This document shows positions 11,047 through 22,439 of a stretch of 64,000 bases of DNA, in pieces. Numbering within the stretch: the stretch's first letter is position 1; each line of letters begins with the position of its first letter. The translations under genes and the position numbers were made by a program. The stretch is from Hexactinellida sp. DTS-2022 (taxonomy: Eukaryota > Porifera > Hexactinellida): contig JAPNXP010000002.1 in assembly GCA_028753945.1 (NCBI GenBank), positions 7,936,001 to 8,000,000 on the forward strand, in the 5' to 3' direction. The notes under the pieces were generated by a model. The model was not told where the DNA came from, ran no database searches, and saw nothing but the letters and a program-made list of their open reading frames with translations.

Positions 11047-11650
11047 CAGGGTTGCCGTGGTAGTGGAATTTCCATTCCCATCCCCATTCCATCCCCACAG
11101 GATTTCTGTGGGGATCCCCAAGGGAATCACCATATTAGGGATCCCTATATGAATCAGCATATAAATCCTTGAATAATGAAGATGGTATTAATGGTAAATG
11201 GAATAGAAATTCCACTCTCGCAACAACCCTCGTGCGGCGGGAAGAGACAAATTTGCCACTCACCAAATCAATATTATCAATATTACAGGCCCGGAGGGCG
11301 GAGGAAGCAAAATTAATGTGGGATGTCAAAAATTCTAAATTGGGATGATTCAAGATTTTACGGCCATTTGAGTCGCAAGATTAGTACGCCATTTGCAATT
11401 TTCTACACATACAAATAGGCTGCTATAACAATTCAGAAAAAAGTAGCATGAAAATGAAGTAACAGGTGTAAGGCCCTGTCGGCCTTGTATGAGTAGTATT
11501 GGTATCCATAAGAGTATCCTTTAGGGGATTCCCATGGGAATTCCGATATTAATAAAAAAAATCAAATTTTACCTGTGCGGATCCCCATATGGGAATCCCC
11601 ACAAGCGAAAATCTGATTCCCATTCCCATCCCATACCCACGGCAACCCTG
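11047..11650. mobile_element. hAT MITE rich in GGGATCCCC strings
   Basis: CAGGGTTGCCGTGG and CCACGGCAACCCTG ends are flanked by the exact 8-bp duplication CTATCTAG (11039-11046, 11651-11658). Both sides carry repeated ATTCCCAT and GGGGATCCCC strings. Non-coding. Confidence 0.95.
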
Positions 11651-11716
11651 CTATCTAGTAAATATCCATAATACTAGAAGTTGCGAATTCATTTATCCTC
11701 GGTTATAGATTAGGCC

Positions 11717-12090
11717 AAGTATCCCCTGGAAATCTAAAAAGGACTGCAGCTTGTTAGTCTGTCCCATAATATCCCTTCGTATTATCTATTGTTTAAGACA
11801 AAGTTTGACTCTCTAGCTTATAACTTCCCGAGATACAGCAAGGTATGTGGATATGGAACTAAATGACAAACTTTACCATAACATTAATTGAAATTTTTCT
11901 ATAAACAAAGATATTTCTGAAATTTGGGATATTATGAATGCAATGTTAATGTCGATATAGTTAGTACTAAGTAAAAGCTTGGGGACGATAGAGAGCATAA
12001 ATTGATCTATTGTTTACTTTTCACACTACGTGGGTGATCAGTCAGAATTTTCAGGATGATGACACATTCCTGTAAATTCTGACTGATCAA
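11717..12090. mobile_element. Single-arm copy of a foldback element
   Basis: It starts AAGTATCCCCTGGAAATCTA and is collinear with the left arm of the palindrome at 48969-49676 (AAAGTTTGACTC, GCAAGGTATGTG, TGGGTGATCAGTCAG). It has the loop but only about 15 bp of the return arm, so it is a deleted copy. Confidence 0.85.
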
Positions 12091-12986
12091 TCATAAAATG
12101 TTATTTTTCGAATTTCAAGAGGATTACATAGGATAAAAATGCTTCTGCCACTTGAATGCTGCCACTCTGATCCCAATGGGATCTATTACTGATACATAGT
12201 ATATGCCTTTTTTGCAATATATGTCTGTTTCAAAAATTTATAGATTTCTCTGGATCATCTTTTCTGAAATGTGTATAATATTATTTTGAAAATTTTACTT
12301 ATTTTTATAATAATTCGGAAAGATCAAAAACAACAACATTTGTGGCAAAAAATTTGATGTTCAATTTTTGAAAAAAAAAATTAATTTTTTCCCTAGTGAC
12401 CTAAGAGGTTAATTTTTTGAAGTTTTTTAGATTCTTATTCTTGACATATTTTCGGACTTCATCCATTATATATTGGCGCTTAAAATATTTCTTCGTTTTT
12501 TTCAACGTAATTAAAAAAGTATTTCCCTTAAGCTTTATTTATTCAAATAATATACTAGTGTAATACCTTTAATATTCAAAGTTTTCAAGGTTAGTAGAAA
12601 ATTTGTAGTCAGTAAAGTGAAACCAAGAAAATGATTCATGATTATTATGCATTTTTTTGGTTCAAATTCTTGTAGCACTTTAATTGAAGTATTTGAAGCG
12701 TGTTTTTATTGAAGGTATACAATACTTACTAAATAATGCATTTTTCTCAGATTATCAAAAACTTTTTCGATTTTTTCTGCAGGCGATGTTGGAGAGGTTT
12801 TGCTTTTCGAATTAATTTCGAATATTCGGACATTAATATTGCGATTTTTTGTTTAGTTCCATATCTGCTAAAGTATTTAACTCAGCTCCATATAAGCATT
12901 TTGATAAAAAAGTATATATAGGTTATAAGGGGTATAAATTAAGGATATATACAAATATAGAGGATATAAAGGATATAAACTATATA
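12091..12986. other. No supported feature
   Basis: AT-rich; ends in short GGATATA(A) repeats near 12930-12985. No gene motif was seen. Confidence 0.4.
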
Positions 12987-13548
12987 CACTAACCAGCCAA
13001 AAGTATTTGAACAATAGGGATTTTAATGCAGACACATTACTCGTCCTAAAACTTATTAACGGCTATCTAAACTACTCTGAAATGACTATAAATATATTAT
13101 TATATATATAAATTACAAAATATTGTGATTTCTATTCCATTTTGAAAAATTCACGAAGTAGCATGAGTGTTTCTGCCACGTGCCACTTGTGGCATAAGTG
13201 GCACAAATGGAAATGTGGCTGTATTACAGCAGAAAATATTCGGATTGATTTGAAATTAAGCACTTAGAGTAATTTAACCATGTGGAATTCAAATCTGCTA
13301 TCAGAATTAATATATTAACATTGCATCTTAATGATTACAAATTAATTATTTAATTATCTAATTATATATTTAATGAGTTTAACACCTCCATAAAAATGTA
13401 AATTCGAAAACTTTGCTGTTTTATTATTCTTTACACATCGTTTCATGTAAATAGCCACTTGTAACAACAACTAATGTTATTATGCTGGTATAACCTCAAA
13501 TGTCGGAATACCAATTATTGCTGTTCAAATACTTTTGGCCGGTTAGTG
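12987..13548. mobile_element. Tc1/mariner MITE (TA target)
   Basis: CACTAACCAGCCAAAAGTAT and ATACTTTTGGCCGGTTAGTG ends are flanked by TA (12985-12986, 13549-13550). The 562-bp interior has no transposase frame. Confidence 0.85.
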
Positions 13549-13585
13549 TACAGGATATAAAGGAAATAAAATAATAGAACATTCG

Positions 13586-14740
13586 AAAATTCATTTATCC
13601 GCCTTAAGAGGAGGAGGGGGCGGAAGAGCAGGAGTAGTAGCAGGATTTTCCAATTGGTTTCGCCGGAGAGGCATCGTGATTTGGTGCGGCCACAAGTATA
13701 ACATACTTGATGCCTGAAGTAGGCCTCCTAGATAGCTAGTTGAGACACTGTGTAGGTGAGTGGTGACATTAACGGCAGGCGTGAGCGGGTGTCCGGTGCA
13801 TGCTGTTCTTGGGCGATGCTCGTGCAGGCTGCTATGCGCGTTGAAGGGTGTACCCAAATGTCTAAATGTCTCTCGTAAGCTTTTCGGCAGATCCTTTTAT
13901 AGAAGAGGGTCGTTTGGTAGTTGAGGCGAGTGTTAATCAGGCGAATGTAGTTGTGTTCGGTTGCCGAGAGGAAGGTGAGCGTGGACAAACACTGTATACA
14001 TCAGTGCTCGACAAATTAGGTGGTTTGGTGGCGCTAGCCACCAAAAATCTTATTTAAGCCACCAAATTCTGCCTTTGGTGGCTTAACTAATCTACCATAT
14101 ATTGTGGATTATTTGACTTTATGTAGATTATATGTTTCGTAGCATCATTTGTCATTAACATTAGTGTTGTTTTACGGCATCAGAACTTTGTTAAGCCATC
14201 AGTGGTTTGTTAAACCGGCAGTTGTTTATTCTTTAGCCACCAGAAAAAGTGAGGTGGTGGCTTAATTAGCCACCATCAAAATTTCATTTTGTCGAGCACT
14301 GGTATACATCCGTACGCGGGCGGGCTGCGGGTGAGGCTGCCACTGGGGATTGTGGAGTGCCATCAAGTTCATGGAACGGCTCCCGCACGATGTACTGCTG
14401 GTGGTTTTTGGTGGAGGTTCTATTGGATCAATACGATTTCGGGTCTGCCGGAATTTCAAAGGGGTTGAGGAGGCCATCGGAAGTAAGGGCAAACGTAGTA
14501 TTGGGATCTTCGGGTTTGGAGCTTTAAAGGGGGAGGTGTAGCATGTGGAGCAGTAATAAATTATAGGGAATATTGTAGTTGAGGTTGAGCTGTTGTGGTG
14601 GCGTGAGGTTGAAGGGTTGCATTTGGGTAGGGATATAGCAGTGCTGGGCGATAGGGTGTTGGAGTCGTCGGAATCAGATGACGAGTCCGACTCGGATGAG
14701 CGGCTCGAAAAGGGAGTCGCCATAAAATCGGACCATGAGA
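13586..14740 (-). other. GC-rich unassigned segment with a Ser-rich frame
   Basis: Outside the MITE at 14002-14301 this DNA is clearly more GC-rich than its surroundings. The longest reverse-strand frame (14723 to about 14302) begins with an acidic Ser/Asp-rich stretch and continues with Pro/Thr-rich sequence. The MITE ends it, and removing the MITE adds about 20 codons before a stop. Two overlapping frames cover 13591-13988. A TATAAAAGG box on the reverse strand lies at 13893-13901. I do not recognise any of these products; a gene, a viral relic and element DNA all remain possible. Confidence 0.35.
14002..14301. mobile_element. hAT MITE with GCCACCA repeats
   Basis: CAGTGCTCGACAAATTAGGT and TTTTGTCGAGCACTG ends are flanked by GTATACAT (13994-14001, 14302-14309). 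TGGTGGCTTAA-type repeats occur at both ends. Fragments of the same family lie at 51935-52014 and 61197-61413. Confidence 0.96.
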
Positions 14741-14859
14741 ATGATTAATTGAGCGTATGCTTGACTCAAACCGTTTTAAAAATTGTACAAGATCAAGGTG
14801 AAGGTTTTATACTGAAATGGAAAAATCGAGGCAAGCGAATGTACGAATGAATAAGTAAG

Positions 14860-14992
14860 TAGTAGTAGTTGTTGCTGTTGTGCAGTTGTACAGTTGTACA
14901 GTTGTACAGTAGTAGTAGTAGTAGTAGTAGTATTAGTTGACAGTTGTACTAGTAAAAATAGTTGTGTTAATCTGTGTAGTAGTAGTAGTTGT
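14860..14992 (+). repeat. AGT-rich trinucleotide and CAGTTGTA repeat
   Basis: AGTAGTAGTT runs alternate with three CAGTTGTA units. Confidence 0.9.
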
Positions 14993-15381
14993 GCATAACA
15001 TAAAAGTATATCGAGAGTTTAAAAGGGGTGATACTAAAAAAGTATTAATATTTTTCTTAAAAATGAATAAGTTGTGGGTAATGAATACAGTAAATATGTT
15101 GTAAATTAATGTAACGGGAAAAGGATTCGAATTTGGATAAAGGATAACGTGGGAAACTGAACAAGTTATTGAAAAAGTTCATATATAACTAAAATTTATG
15201 CTACAACAGATAAAGAAAAAAGAAAAAATGTATAATAAATAATTTACTAGTGTATATTTATATTATAAATAATGTTGATGAAGCTTCCCTAGCAAACAAT
15301 AACACTATTTAGAAGACCTCGATTTGAATATACTGTATTGTGTAGTATTTTAAACAATACATCTATTTAAAGTCTCAAATT

Positions 15382-15418
15382 ATTTTTGATCAAAATTTCC
15401 GAAATTTTGATCAAAAAT
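15382..15418. repeat. Perfect 37-bp palindrome
   Basis: ATTTTTGATCAAAATTTC is exactly inverted around a single C at 15400. It sits immediately before the presumed left end of the mariner remnant. Confidence 0.9.
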
Positions 15419-16021
15419 ATATAGGGTGGCTCCTAAGTTCTGATACAAATTATGAATTAAAATATAGCAATAATACTATTCATGTTTATGTAATAATAAC
15501 TTCCATAGTTAGCTTTATATCGTTCTTATTGATAATATATTCAATTTAGTATAACTAATTAGTAAAAACATTTTATTGACCATGGAGTCCGAGAGGTTAG
15601 CAATTGTTGAATTATTTAGGGCCGGGAAATGTCCGTCTGAAATTTTGAAAATACTCAACTTCGCTAAAGGAAGAATACTATTCATCTACAGGACGATTAA
15701 TCGCTATAAAGAGACTGGTTGCGTGTCTGACAAGCCAAGATCTGGTCGTCCTTGTTCAGTTACGACACCAGCCCACAAAAAGGTGGTGCGCCAACGAATT
15801 CAGAGAAATCCACGCCGATTAATTAGGAAAATGGCTTTTGAGCAAGTGTCGGCAACCTTTTGAACCTAAGGGCCAGGTTGATTAATTACCGCATTAGTCG
15901 GGCCAAGCGATTTACCATCCTTTAGTCTTACTCAGAATTGTTCCATTGTAGAATTGTTGATCATGAGTAAATTGAATTGACTTATAACAATAATATTACC
16001 ACATATAATTAATAAAAATAT

Positions 16022-16519
16022 TGTTCACCCTCCCTATTCCGAACAACGCCAGTCCGAACAGCAGATCCAACATTCGTAAAATTTGGAATTCTTTTGAACA
16101 TTACATTGGAATTGTGAAAGAATGTCTTAGAGAAGTATTTGGGTAGTAGTACATTAGATGTCGGATATAAGCACACCGGTTATAAGAACATATCAGATCT
16201 GAGAACACTATTTGGAAAAACGGTTGACATTTACCCTATATAATTTATGTTGGTTATAAAAACATGTCAGTTACAAGCACATTAAGTGTAGTTCCCGACA
16301 ATGTGATTATACCAGGCATCCAACGTACCAATTTAAATGTTTAGTTTGAATTAAATTTAAAAGCGTTGGAGTTGTATGGTTTAAATTTTCAGGAATTCAC
16401 AATCTCATTTATAGAGGCTTATATTTCCCGTATTAGTTGACTACTCCATACGAATTCCCAAATCGGAACAATGTTTTTTGAATCGGAACACCTCTCTTCC
16501 GATAGGCGAGGGTGTACTG
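16022..16519. mobile_element. Probable pogo-like MITE with a nested piece
   Basis: GTTCACCCTCCCTATTCCGA on the left and, reversed, GTACACCCTCGCCTATCGGA on the right pair as TIRs. An inner GGTTATAAGAACA/TTATAAAAACATG pair (about 16160-16290) suggests another insertion. Confidence 0.5.
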
Positions 16520-16531
16520 TATTTGGATTTA

Positions 16532-16718
16532 CAGTGGAGCCACCCATAACGGACACTCCAAATAGCGGACAACCTCTAAATAACGGACAACCCTCGTGGC
16601 GCGGATTTATGTATTTAGAATATGTCTAATAGAAAAGCAACCTCTAAATAGCGGACAACCTCTGAATAACGGACAACGGTTCCGGTCCCAAGGTGTCCGT
16701 TGTTCAGAGGCTCTACTG
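16532..16718. mobile_element. pogo/Tigger-like MITE
   Basis: CAGTGGAGCCACCCATAACG and TTCAGAGGCTCTACTG ends are flanked by TA (16530-16531, 16719-16720). GCGGACAACCTCTAAATAAC-type repeats lie inside. Confidence 0.85.
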
Positions 16719-17982
16719 TATTTGATTGAACGAATCCGAGGTCATGATGAGCATGTTTATAGAGCAGCGGGCCCGATCATTTCGCCTCGCGGGCCAGATG
16801 TGGCACGCGGGCCGGGGGTTGCCGACCCCTGCCTTAGAGTTCAAGGTTTCTCTCCGAGCTATAGCAAAAGTTGTAAAAGAGACCTAGGTATGCATTCTTT
16901 TAAACGAAAGAAAGCATACTTCCTGTCGGGTCTGGTGAAAGGAAAGAGAATGTCCAGGGGCAAGATTCTTCTTTCACGACAGGTTAATGGGGACCTTGAA
17001 TATATCGTTTTTTAGATGGGAAGATTTCCACAATAGAGGAGTCGACTAATACTCAAAACGATCGAATAATCTCTACCACTACCTCTGCGATCCCAGACAA
17101 GTTTAGATATGTCACTCGTTTATACGTAGAAACCATTGTCAGTGATGGTTTGGGCTGGAGTATCGACTGTTTGCCGGACACCTCTCAGTTTCTTACCCGC
17201 TGGAGTTAAATTAAACTCGAAAACATATATAGAACTGATCTTAGATCCAGTATTTAAAGACCTGTTTCGTGAGATTTGGAGACACATGAGATATGGAGTC
17301 ATTTGTATTAGCATACCATGGATATAGTTACGCCGTGAGATTCGGAGTCAATTGTATTAGTTAACCAGGGATTATTGGATACCGTGAGATTTGGAGTCCT
17401 GAATATGAGAGAGCAAGACTAAAATTAACAGTGATAGTGACTGTTACAGAAAGCTTACTATAGCAAATTTAATCTTTAAACTATATATGTACGCGTAATT
17501 TTCTTTAACTATTTTTTCTTAATTGCACTTCACTTATATTGACCTGTTTTATTATTCGAAATTGCACTATATTGTGTCCGGATTACTAATGGATTCGAAG
17601 GAACTACAACAAATATTGAGTTTTCTCAAATACGTAAGATATCCGGAAGATATCCTTGCTTCTAAAGTACCTTCTAAAGCAAAGTCTAACTTTAGAAGAA
17701 AGATTTCAAGTTTTCGTGTGTCACAAGACTCCAAACTTTTCAAGGTACATACGTACGCATATGCATACCCTATGAGTTAAACTTAACTATTACAAATAAG
17801 TGTAAAATTGAATAATGTTGTCATATCTAGTAATTCTGAACTACAAGGACCATTCTGATTATTATTTTTTTAACAGATTTCAATTTATCTCGTTATTTTT
17901 GAATGAATGAATTAACAAAAAATATTTAATTGCTAATTAAATGCATTGCAGATGTTTCCTACTTTAGTGAATATATAATAAT

Positions 17983-18149
17983 CAGTGATGTTTATTTTGG
18001 GGAGGGGGCTTGGGGGGGGGCGCTCCTTCCTATGAATTACCTATGGAATTGATTATTGAGGGCCGTTTTCACCTACTATGTTTCCTAAGAAAATGCTAAA
18101 TTTGAAAAAGGAGCGCCCCCCCACTTCTTTTTCTGGCAAAACACCACTG
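17983..18149. mobile_element. hAT MITE in intron 1 of the integrase gene
   Basis: CAGTGATGTTT and AAACACCACTG ends are flanked by exact ATAATAAT (17975-17982, 18150-18157). G-runs and C-runs lie just inside. A truncated relative is at 853-1031. Confidence 0.93.
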
Positions 18150-18350
18150 ATAATAATTACAGTTGCAAATATTATAGACAATACCCGATGCGACTGGTAC
18201 AGAACGGTTTCTTGAGGTACCAACAATCGAACAGTCTCTGGAGATTATCATCGTGCACATGATGTTGATCATCCTGGCATTAATACTACTGTGAGCAAAA
18301 TTCGCCAAAATTATTACTGGGTTCGCTTATCATAGGAAGTCGAACAATAT

Positions 18351-18421
18351 GTAAGCTAGTATTAAGATTTGTAATTTTGTTAATTATACAATGACTCCAT
18401 TTATTATTGTCATATAATCAG
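18351..18421 (+). other. GT-AG intron 2 of the integrase gene
   Basis: The donor is GTAAGC at 18351 and the acceptor AATCAG ends at 18421. The intron is 71 bp. The codons on either side (EVEQY then VKTCLVC) join in frame within one zinc finger. Confidence 0.85.
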
Positions 18422-19340
18422 GTCAAAACATGTCTTGTCTGTCAAAAGACGCAAAAGTTACTACCACAGCCCCAACGGGAACTTCACCCTATTATTCCAC
18501 CTGACAGCCTTTGGGGTTGGTGCTCTATTTCAGCATATGTGAAACATATTACTGTATATAAGAGCGAGTCAATAACTTTACTCGTGAATTGGTAGAATTT
18601 GCAAATTCATCCTAATGATTAGTACGTATATTTACGTGAAGTATCCTAATTTATAATGATTCATTTCGCTATGACTTCAAAAGAATGAGGTGTTACGTAT
18701 TCCTAGAACACAATTGCAATAGCAAATAGTAATATGAAAACTTACAATTGTTAAAAACTCAATTTAGGAATTCAAGGAGTTTCATGAGGATCTCAAAGTC
18801 GACAATCGTAGCACACGTCCTTATTACCCACAGAGCAATGGACTCGTTGAATCTCAGAACAAAATCATCAAAACGTAATAATTGCTGAATAGTAGTTCTT
18901 TTGTCACAGATAGTGATTTCTTATGAATAAATTATAATTTTAGTAAAATTTAGAAAGTTAGAGAAGAATCTGGTGGAGATTGGCCCCCGAAGTTACAGAG
19001 TGTTTTTTCGCAGCCAATACACAGATAAAACATTCCACTGGTTTACACCATTTAGACTCATGTTTGGGAGGGACTGTTATTCAGACAATTTGTTGAACTG
19101 GATTAAATCGCATTCAAGTAACCTGACCATGTCGAATGATTATAACGAAAAACAATCAGACACGAATGAAAGTGTAATAATTGATTCAAACGCATTAACG
19201 GAGAATGAAATCGAAATGAAAGAATTGATTTGTGAAGATTTTAATCGTCTTACATCTGATCTACAGTTAGCTAAAAAGAAAATTGAATTAGAACAGTCAC
19301 GGTAAAAAAGAATATTTGATAAGAAAGTAGTTAAAAATCG

Positions 19341-19450
19341 GTAAGTATTTCATATCTATAGTATTAATAAATAATAAAAAACCCCAGAGTACTCGTAAAT
19401 AGTATATAGTTTTGTATTAAAGAATCATTATTATTTTATATATATTTTAG
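19341..19450 (+). other. GT-AG intron 5 of the integrase gene
   Basis: The donor is GTAAGTATT and the acceptor TATATTTTAG. The 110-bp intron splits an arginine codon that is restored on joining. Confidence 0.85.
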
Positions 19451-19678
19451 ATCGGAATTCAAAGAGGGTGATTCGATCCTCGTCCAAAATGTGGGAAAAT
19501 TGAAGCATCTTCCTGGTACAAAAGATCAATCAAAACACCTCGGTCCATTTAAAGTAAAACTAACAGATAGTCATGTATGTGCAATTATAAAAAGAAAGGG
19601 AAATCCCAAGTAAAGAAGTTTCCCTTACATTTGATTAGAAAGTATCTACAACGATTTAGCAAGTTAAATGGTTCATAA

Positions 19679-20659
19679 TGGGTTATTTCTTTGATTTATA
19701 CAATTATATAGATATACTTATTTTAAATTGATAGATTCAGAAGGATCCATCCATATCTAAACAGAATTCAAAGACCTCGCTACACCACCTACAACAAAGA
19801 AAACGAAAACTTTGAAAAATCAAAATAGAGAATTCAAGGTACATACTTAGTTATCATTTTCATTAAATTGCACGAAAATCTTTTGTAAACATATTCTTTT
19901 TGTGTTCTCACAACTTCTTTCGATTTTCAAGAAAAAACAATCCTTAAACACATCGCTGACCTCAAGGTATATACCAATCCAATACTACACTAAAATTAAA
20001 CTTAGTTTAATCGTTGTTGTTTCCATCTAGCCATTGCTTCAACAATGTGTCAATGCAAGTACATTTCTTACGACCCTACACCAAGAATTACATCGAAATC
20101 TCAACAGATTCCATCTATATGTACCCAATACGTACTTTTTACTTTTACAAGATTCTAGCGAAAATGAACTGGTGAGGGACTTCTTTATTTTGAGATACGA
20201 GTTGCTTGATTATTAACGAAAGTTTGATTTATAATTTCTCAGTAGTTTTGATCTGGGTCCCCAAATACGGCCCATCAGAGCAAATATGAGCCCATCTGAA
20301 TAATACTATGTAATATAATATTTAGAGCCATACTGATTCTAGCTGGATCTATATATAGTAGAAATTAGAAATTGGTGGCTGACGAATACGCTCAGGCCTC
20401 TAAATGACACTACATAGTGTAATAGTTATAATTGTGGTTTGTCTTTCAATTCATCATACAGTTCAGTTGACAACCGTTAATTCGAATACCCGTTAATTCG
20501 AACATTCGCAAATTCGACCAAATTTATTTTTTCCCTTGGAAGGCCTTCCCATACAAAATCGTTCGATAATTCGAACATTTGCGAATTCAACGAGATTTTC
20601 TCTTCCCGAGATAGTTCGAATTAAGTGCAATCAGCAAAAGATTAGAGTAGATCTATACA
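19679..20659. other. Possible extra exons and a pogo-like fragment
   Basis: Short stretches ending CAAG|GTACAT (near 19839) and CAAG|GTATAT (near 19968), with TTCAAG and ATCTAG acceptors, look like further small exons of the integrase locus. No protein match was seen. 20463-20640 has repeated GTTAATTCGAA strings like pogo MITE ends. Confidence 0.3.
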
Positions 20660-21990
20660 GTGGCCTTGCTGATGCTATTTCTGCTGGCGAATTATAATCA
20701 TATAGATCTGGGACGTAAAGTGATATTGCCTTCTTCCTTCACAGTTATCCTCGACAAATGTTTGAGTTATACCAAGACAGTATGTCTATATTCAAGAAAT
20801 ATGGTAAGCCAAACTTATTCATTACATTTACATGCAATCCTAAATGGGAGGAGATATCCTCTGCTCTTATAGGAAACCAAAAAGCGACCGATCGTCCTGA
20901 TTTAATTGTTAGAGTGTTTAAGATGTAGTTGAAAGAATTACTTAATGATATCTGTAACAAACACGTATAGGTAAACCGTTCGAATGTATATACAATAGAA
21001 TTCCAAAAACGGAGCCTCTTCCATGCACACATATTGGTAATTTCATGTTAGAGCGATGAACCTAGAGATTAGGAAAAAATTGTATGTGCGGTAATTCCCG
21101 ACCCAATCCATAATCCCAGGCTTCACGATATTGTTAAGCGTTGTATGATGCATAGTCCGTGTGGCTCTATAAGGAGGAACGCTCATTGCATGCGTGATGG
21201 TAAATGCACGAAAAAATATCCAAAAGCTATTGCTGAATGTACTACAACATGCAACGATAGCTATCCTATATACCAACGTCGTGATAACAAACGAACGGTA
21301 CAAGTAAATGGTATTAAATTAGACAATCGTTCGGTTGTTCCATACAATCCTTATTTACTTCTGAAATATAATGCACATATTAATGTTGAGATTTGCAGTA
21401 CAGTTAGTGCAGTTAAATATCGATACAAATACGTGTACAAGGGTCATGATAGAGCCATTGTAGAGTTCCACACTGCCGACAGTAGTGAAAGTAATAAGAC
21501 TGAGAACGTAGATGAAATTGTAAACTATCTAGAAGCTCGATACGTGTCTGCTACTGAAGCTTGCTATCGTCTCTTTGCATTTGATCTCCACGCCAATTTT
21601 CTACATGTGATGAGACTAGCTTTGCACCTGGAAGATCAGCTACCTGTAGTATTTGCTGAAAGTGCTTCTATAGAAGATGTCCTCAGTAGGCACAGACACA
21701 CTACCCTCACTGGGTGGTTTGTTGCAAATCAAAGATTTGCGAGTGCAAGGGATCTTAATTACACAAATTTTCCCGATAAATTTGTGTGGGATAAGACTGA
21801 TCGTGAATGGAAGGAGAGGATCAAAGGGCATGGCACTGTGATAGGCCGTGTCTATTCAGCTCATCCAGGCGACGGTAACAGTTTTTTCTGAAGAATGCTT
21901 CTCAATTATGTCACGGGCTGTACCAGTTTTCAGGATATCCGCACTCTCTCTGATGGCACTGTGTGTGTTACCTTTAAGGTAGCAGCCCGT
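20660..21990 (+). pseudogene. Helitron Rep (HUH nuclease) fragment
   Basis: The translated pieces follow the Helitron Rep order. These are a GRKVILPSSF block, then YGKPNLFITFTCNPKWEEIS (about 20793-20855), a His motif reading FHAHIL in place of the usual PHAHIL (about 21020), and a 248-codon open stretch (21145-21891). That stretch starts MHSPCGSIRRNAHCM and contains KYRYKYVYKGHDRA, the tyrosine region. It ends in VGRVYSAHPGDGNSFF-like sequence and then loses frame near 21995. In intact elements this protein nicks DNA for rolling-circle transposition. Stops near 20925, 20967 and 21050 and the missing N and helicase parts show it is a relic. Confidence 0.87.
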
Positions 21991-22439
21991 AGACCGTAGA
22001 AGCAGCCCTTATACTATATATATAGGAAAACTGTACTATAATATAAATAATCTCTAAAATTTGTTTTTACAGTAGAGACTCCATTACTCGCGCACCTAGT
22101 TCAGAAAATCATTTCAAGTTTCTATGGATTTTAGTGTTTCGTTTTATTCATGCGATAACTGTAGATAACCGATAGCTATGGAATAAGTTTCTAATACATC
22201 AGAAGAATTGTTATTAGTGTTTGAATCAAAAAATGCAAAATAATCATAAATTATCGTGATTATTTACTTTCACTATCAATAATTATATAGTAAGCATTTA
22301 AATTGACTATTCTATAGCTCAGCAATTTACACTTGTATATGTATTGAATAAATAATTTAGATCAGCAATTAAACTTCTGTGGTTTTTCTAAAATGTTAGC
22401 GCGAATATTTTCAGTCAGGTATAGGAATTAATTATTTCG
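21991..22439. other. No supported feature
   Basis: AT-rich sequence after the Helitron frame is lost. Confidence 0.4.

Larger units (their letters stand above)
15843..16831. mobile_element. hAT MITE inside the mariner gene
   Basis: CAAGTGTCGGCAACCTTTTG and GGTTGCCGACCCCTG ends relate it to the element at 43177-43936. Flanks CTTTTGAG (15835-15842) and CCTTAGAG (16832-16839) match at 6 of 8 positions, an old duplication. At least two TA-type MITEs are nested inside. Confidence 0.8.
15582..17330 (+). pseudogene. mariner (maT-like) transposase, interrupted
   Basis: The N-terminal piece (ATG at 15582) has a helix-turn-helix and the linker TGCVSDKPRSGRPCSV typical of mariner enzymes. It runs to KMAFE, where a hAT MITE (15843-16831) interrupts it. 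It resumes in register at about 16834 with a second helix region (KRDLGMHSFKRKKA). The catalytic part shows SVMVWAGVS and GVKLNSKTYIE, but the D and E regions around it are damaged by stops and a deletion before 17330. A probable TIR starts near 15423 (GGGTGGCTCCTAAGTTCTGA). A frame spanning 16596-17015 is a chimera of MITE and transposase and should not be read as a gene. Confidence 0.8.
17589..19678 (+). pseudogene. Six-exon Gypsy-integrase-like gene (GIN/Ginger type)
   Basis: Six collinear blocks are joined by GT-AG gaps. Exon 1 is 17589-17744 (MDSKELQQILSF to DSKLFK). Exon 2 ends at 18350 and carries the first part of an H2C2 integrase finger (HPGINTTVSKIRQNYYW). Exon 3 starts at 18422 with the finger's CLVCQ. 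Exon 4 is 18768-18874 (PYYPQSNGLVES, the integrase E region). Exon 5 is 18944-19340. Exon 6 starts at 19451 with a chromo/GPY-F-like end (LGPFKV) and stops near 19678. Codon phase is kept across introns 2, 4 and 5. There is no reverse transcriptase, which argues against a normal Gypsy element; GIN genes and Ginger DNA transposons are the known intron-containing relatives. In-frame stops (exons 2 and 5), frameshifts near 19000 and loss of most of the catalytic core after exon 3 make it non-functional. Confidence 0.82.

Noticed and set aside
16596..17015. 139-codon open frame
   Set aside because: It runs through a pogo-like MITE, a hAT MITE and the mariner gene; only the last third is real transposase sequence.
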